Assembly: GCF_003008555.2 (NCBI RefSeq)
Contig: NZ_CP027665.1
Location: 3,162,001 to 3,226,000, forward strand
DNA: 64,000 nucleotides
DNA from: Pukyongiella litopenaei
Lineage (GTDB): Bacteria; Pseudomonadota; Alphaproteobacteria; Rhodobacterales; Rhodobacteraceae
Direction: 5' to 3'
In this document: in pieces, positions 63,658 through 64,000 of the stretch
How positions within the stretch are numbered: position 1 is the stretch's first letter
Layout of the letters: every line of letters starts with the position of its first letter
The notes under the pieces: generated by a model
Databases searched by the model: none
What the model was told of the DNA's origin: nothing
What the model saw: the letters and a program-made list of their open reading frames with translations, nothing else
Program-made: the position numbers and the translations under genes

Positions 63658-64000
63658 TCAGGCCGGTGCCTTGGAGGTCTTGCGCGTGGCCATAGCCTCG
63701 GCGAAACGTTCGAACAGGTAATAGCTGTCCTGCGGGCCGGGGCTGGCCTCGGGGTGGTGCTGAACTGACCAGACCGGGCGGTCGGTCACGCGGATACCGC
63801 AGTTGGACCCGTCAAAGAGCGAACGATGCGTTTCCACGACGCCGTCGGGCAGGGTCTGGGCGTCGACGGCAAACCCGTGGTTCATCGAGGTGATCTCGAC
63901 CTTGCCGGTGTCGATATCCTTGACCGGGTGGTTGGCGCCGTGATGGCCGTGGTTCATCTTGACCGTCTGCGCCCCCAGCGCCAGCGCCAGCATCTGGTGC
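63658..64000 (-). CDS. carA: Carbamoyl-phosphate synthase small subunit, C-terminal part only
   Basis: The frame runs in from the right window edge and ends at a TGA at 63658. The visible 110 residues are the C-terminal part of the class I glutamine amidotransferase domain: [41 protein letters not shown], and [20 protein letters not shown] carrying the catalytic His and Glu. The nucleophile cysteine lies beyond the edge. CarA supplies ammonia from glutamine for carbamoyl phosphate synthesis (arginine and pyrimidines). The 5' end is not in the window. Confidence 0.95.
   Translation of the reverse strand, partial: HQMLALALGAQTVKMNHGHHGANHPVKDIDTGKVEITSMNHGFAVDAQTLPDGVVETHRSLFDGSNCGIRVTDRPVWSVQHHPEASPGPQDSYYLFERFAEAMATRKTSKAPA

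Overview
The window is GC-rich DNA from an alphaproteobacterium, most likely of the Rhodobacterales (Roseobacter/Paracoccus group). The basis is gene content and style: a ROK-regulated XylFHG sugar importer with a single-domain ATPase, TamA/TamB, a tandem glycine riboswitch in front of gcvTHP, a Pcs-type phosphatidylcholine synthase, YcjX/YcjF homologues, DUF484 next to xerC, a symmetric CtrA box, frequent GTG/TTG starts and start/stop overlaps. Species cannot be named from sequence alone.

Layout. 1-6.4 kb: a truncated FG-GAP protein and a ROK repressor diverge from a xylFHG-glk sugar uptake operon with a palindromic operator between them. 6.4-14.3 kb (minus strand): tamB, tamA, uraH and a GAPDH. 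14.3-15.7 kb: gene-poor stretch with decayed frames and a small lipoprotein. 15.7-20.9 kb: a small secreted protein, then the riboswitch-controlled glycine cleavage genes. 21-28 kb: acyl-CoA dehydrogenase and thioesterase, truA, the ycjX-ycjF pair, a methyltransferase and a VIT-type metal transporter. 28.2-31.8 kb: ileS, preceded by a candidate isoleucine-rich leader peptide, then ogt. 32-35 kb (minus strand): pcs, xerC, DUF484, fsa. 35-42 kb: priA, a GST, MFS, MATE and prmA. 42-47.4 kb: an omega-transaminase, an AhpD-like protein, a DUF938 methyltransferase, a translationally coupled pair of unknown small proteins, and a small membrane protein with an HlyD-type adaptor. 47.6-48.8 kb: an AT-richer 1.2-kb insertion bounded by 20-bp direct repeats of the tRNA-Gln 3' end and carrying one unknown gene. 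49-58.9 kb: oxidoreductases, 2-hydroxyacid dehydrogenase, 2'-5' RNA ligase, gamma-glutamyltransferase, a D-lactate dehydrogenase-type flavoprotein, ilvC, two Lrp/AsnC regulators and a class-V aminotransferase. 59-64 kb: a UbiH-type hydroxylase, a HAD phosphatase, a GntR regulator, a glycosyltransferase with an N-terminal MshEN-like domain behind a CtrA box, and the 3' end of carA.

Most of the window is ordinary chromosome. The observations most worth following are the ileS leader (28198-28301), the tRNA-Gln mini-insertion with its structured control region (47607-48838), the CtrA box before the MshEN-glycosyltransferase (61649-63612), a repeated hairpin-associated intergenic element (14788-14850 and 31857-31920), and a 62-residue repeat array inside TamB.
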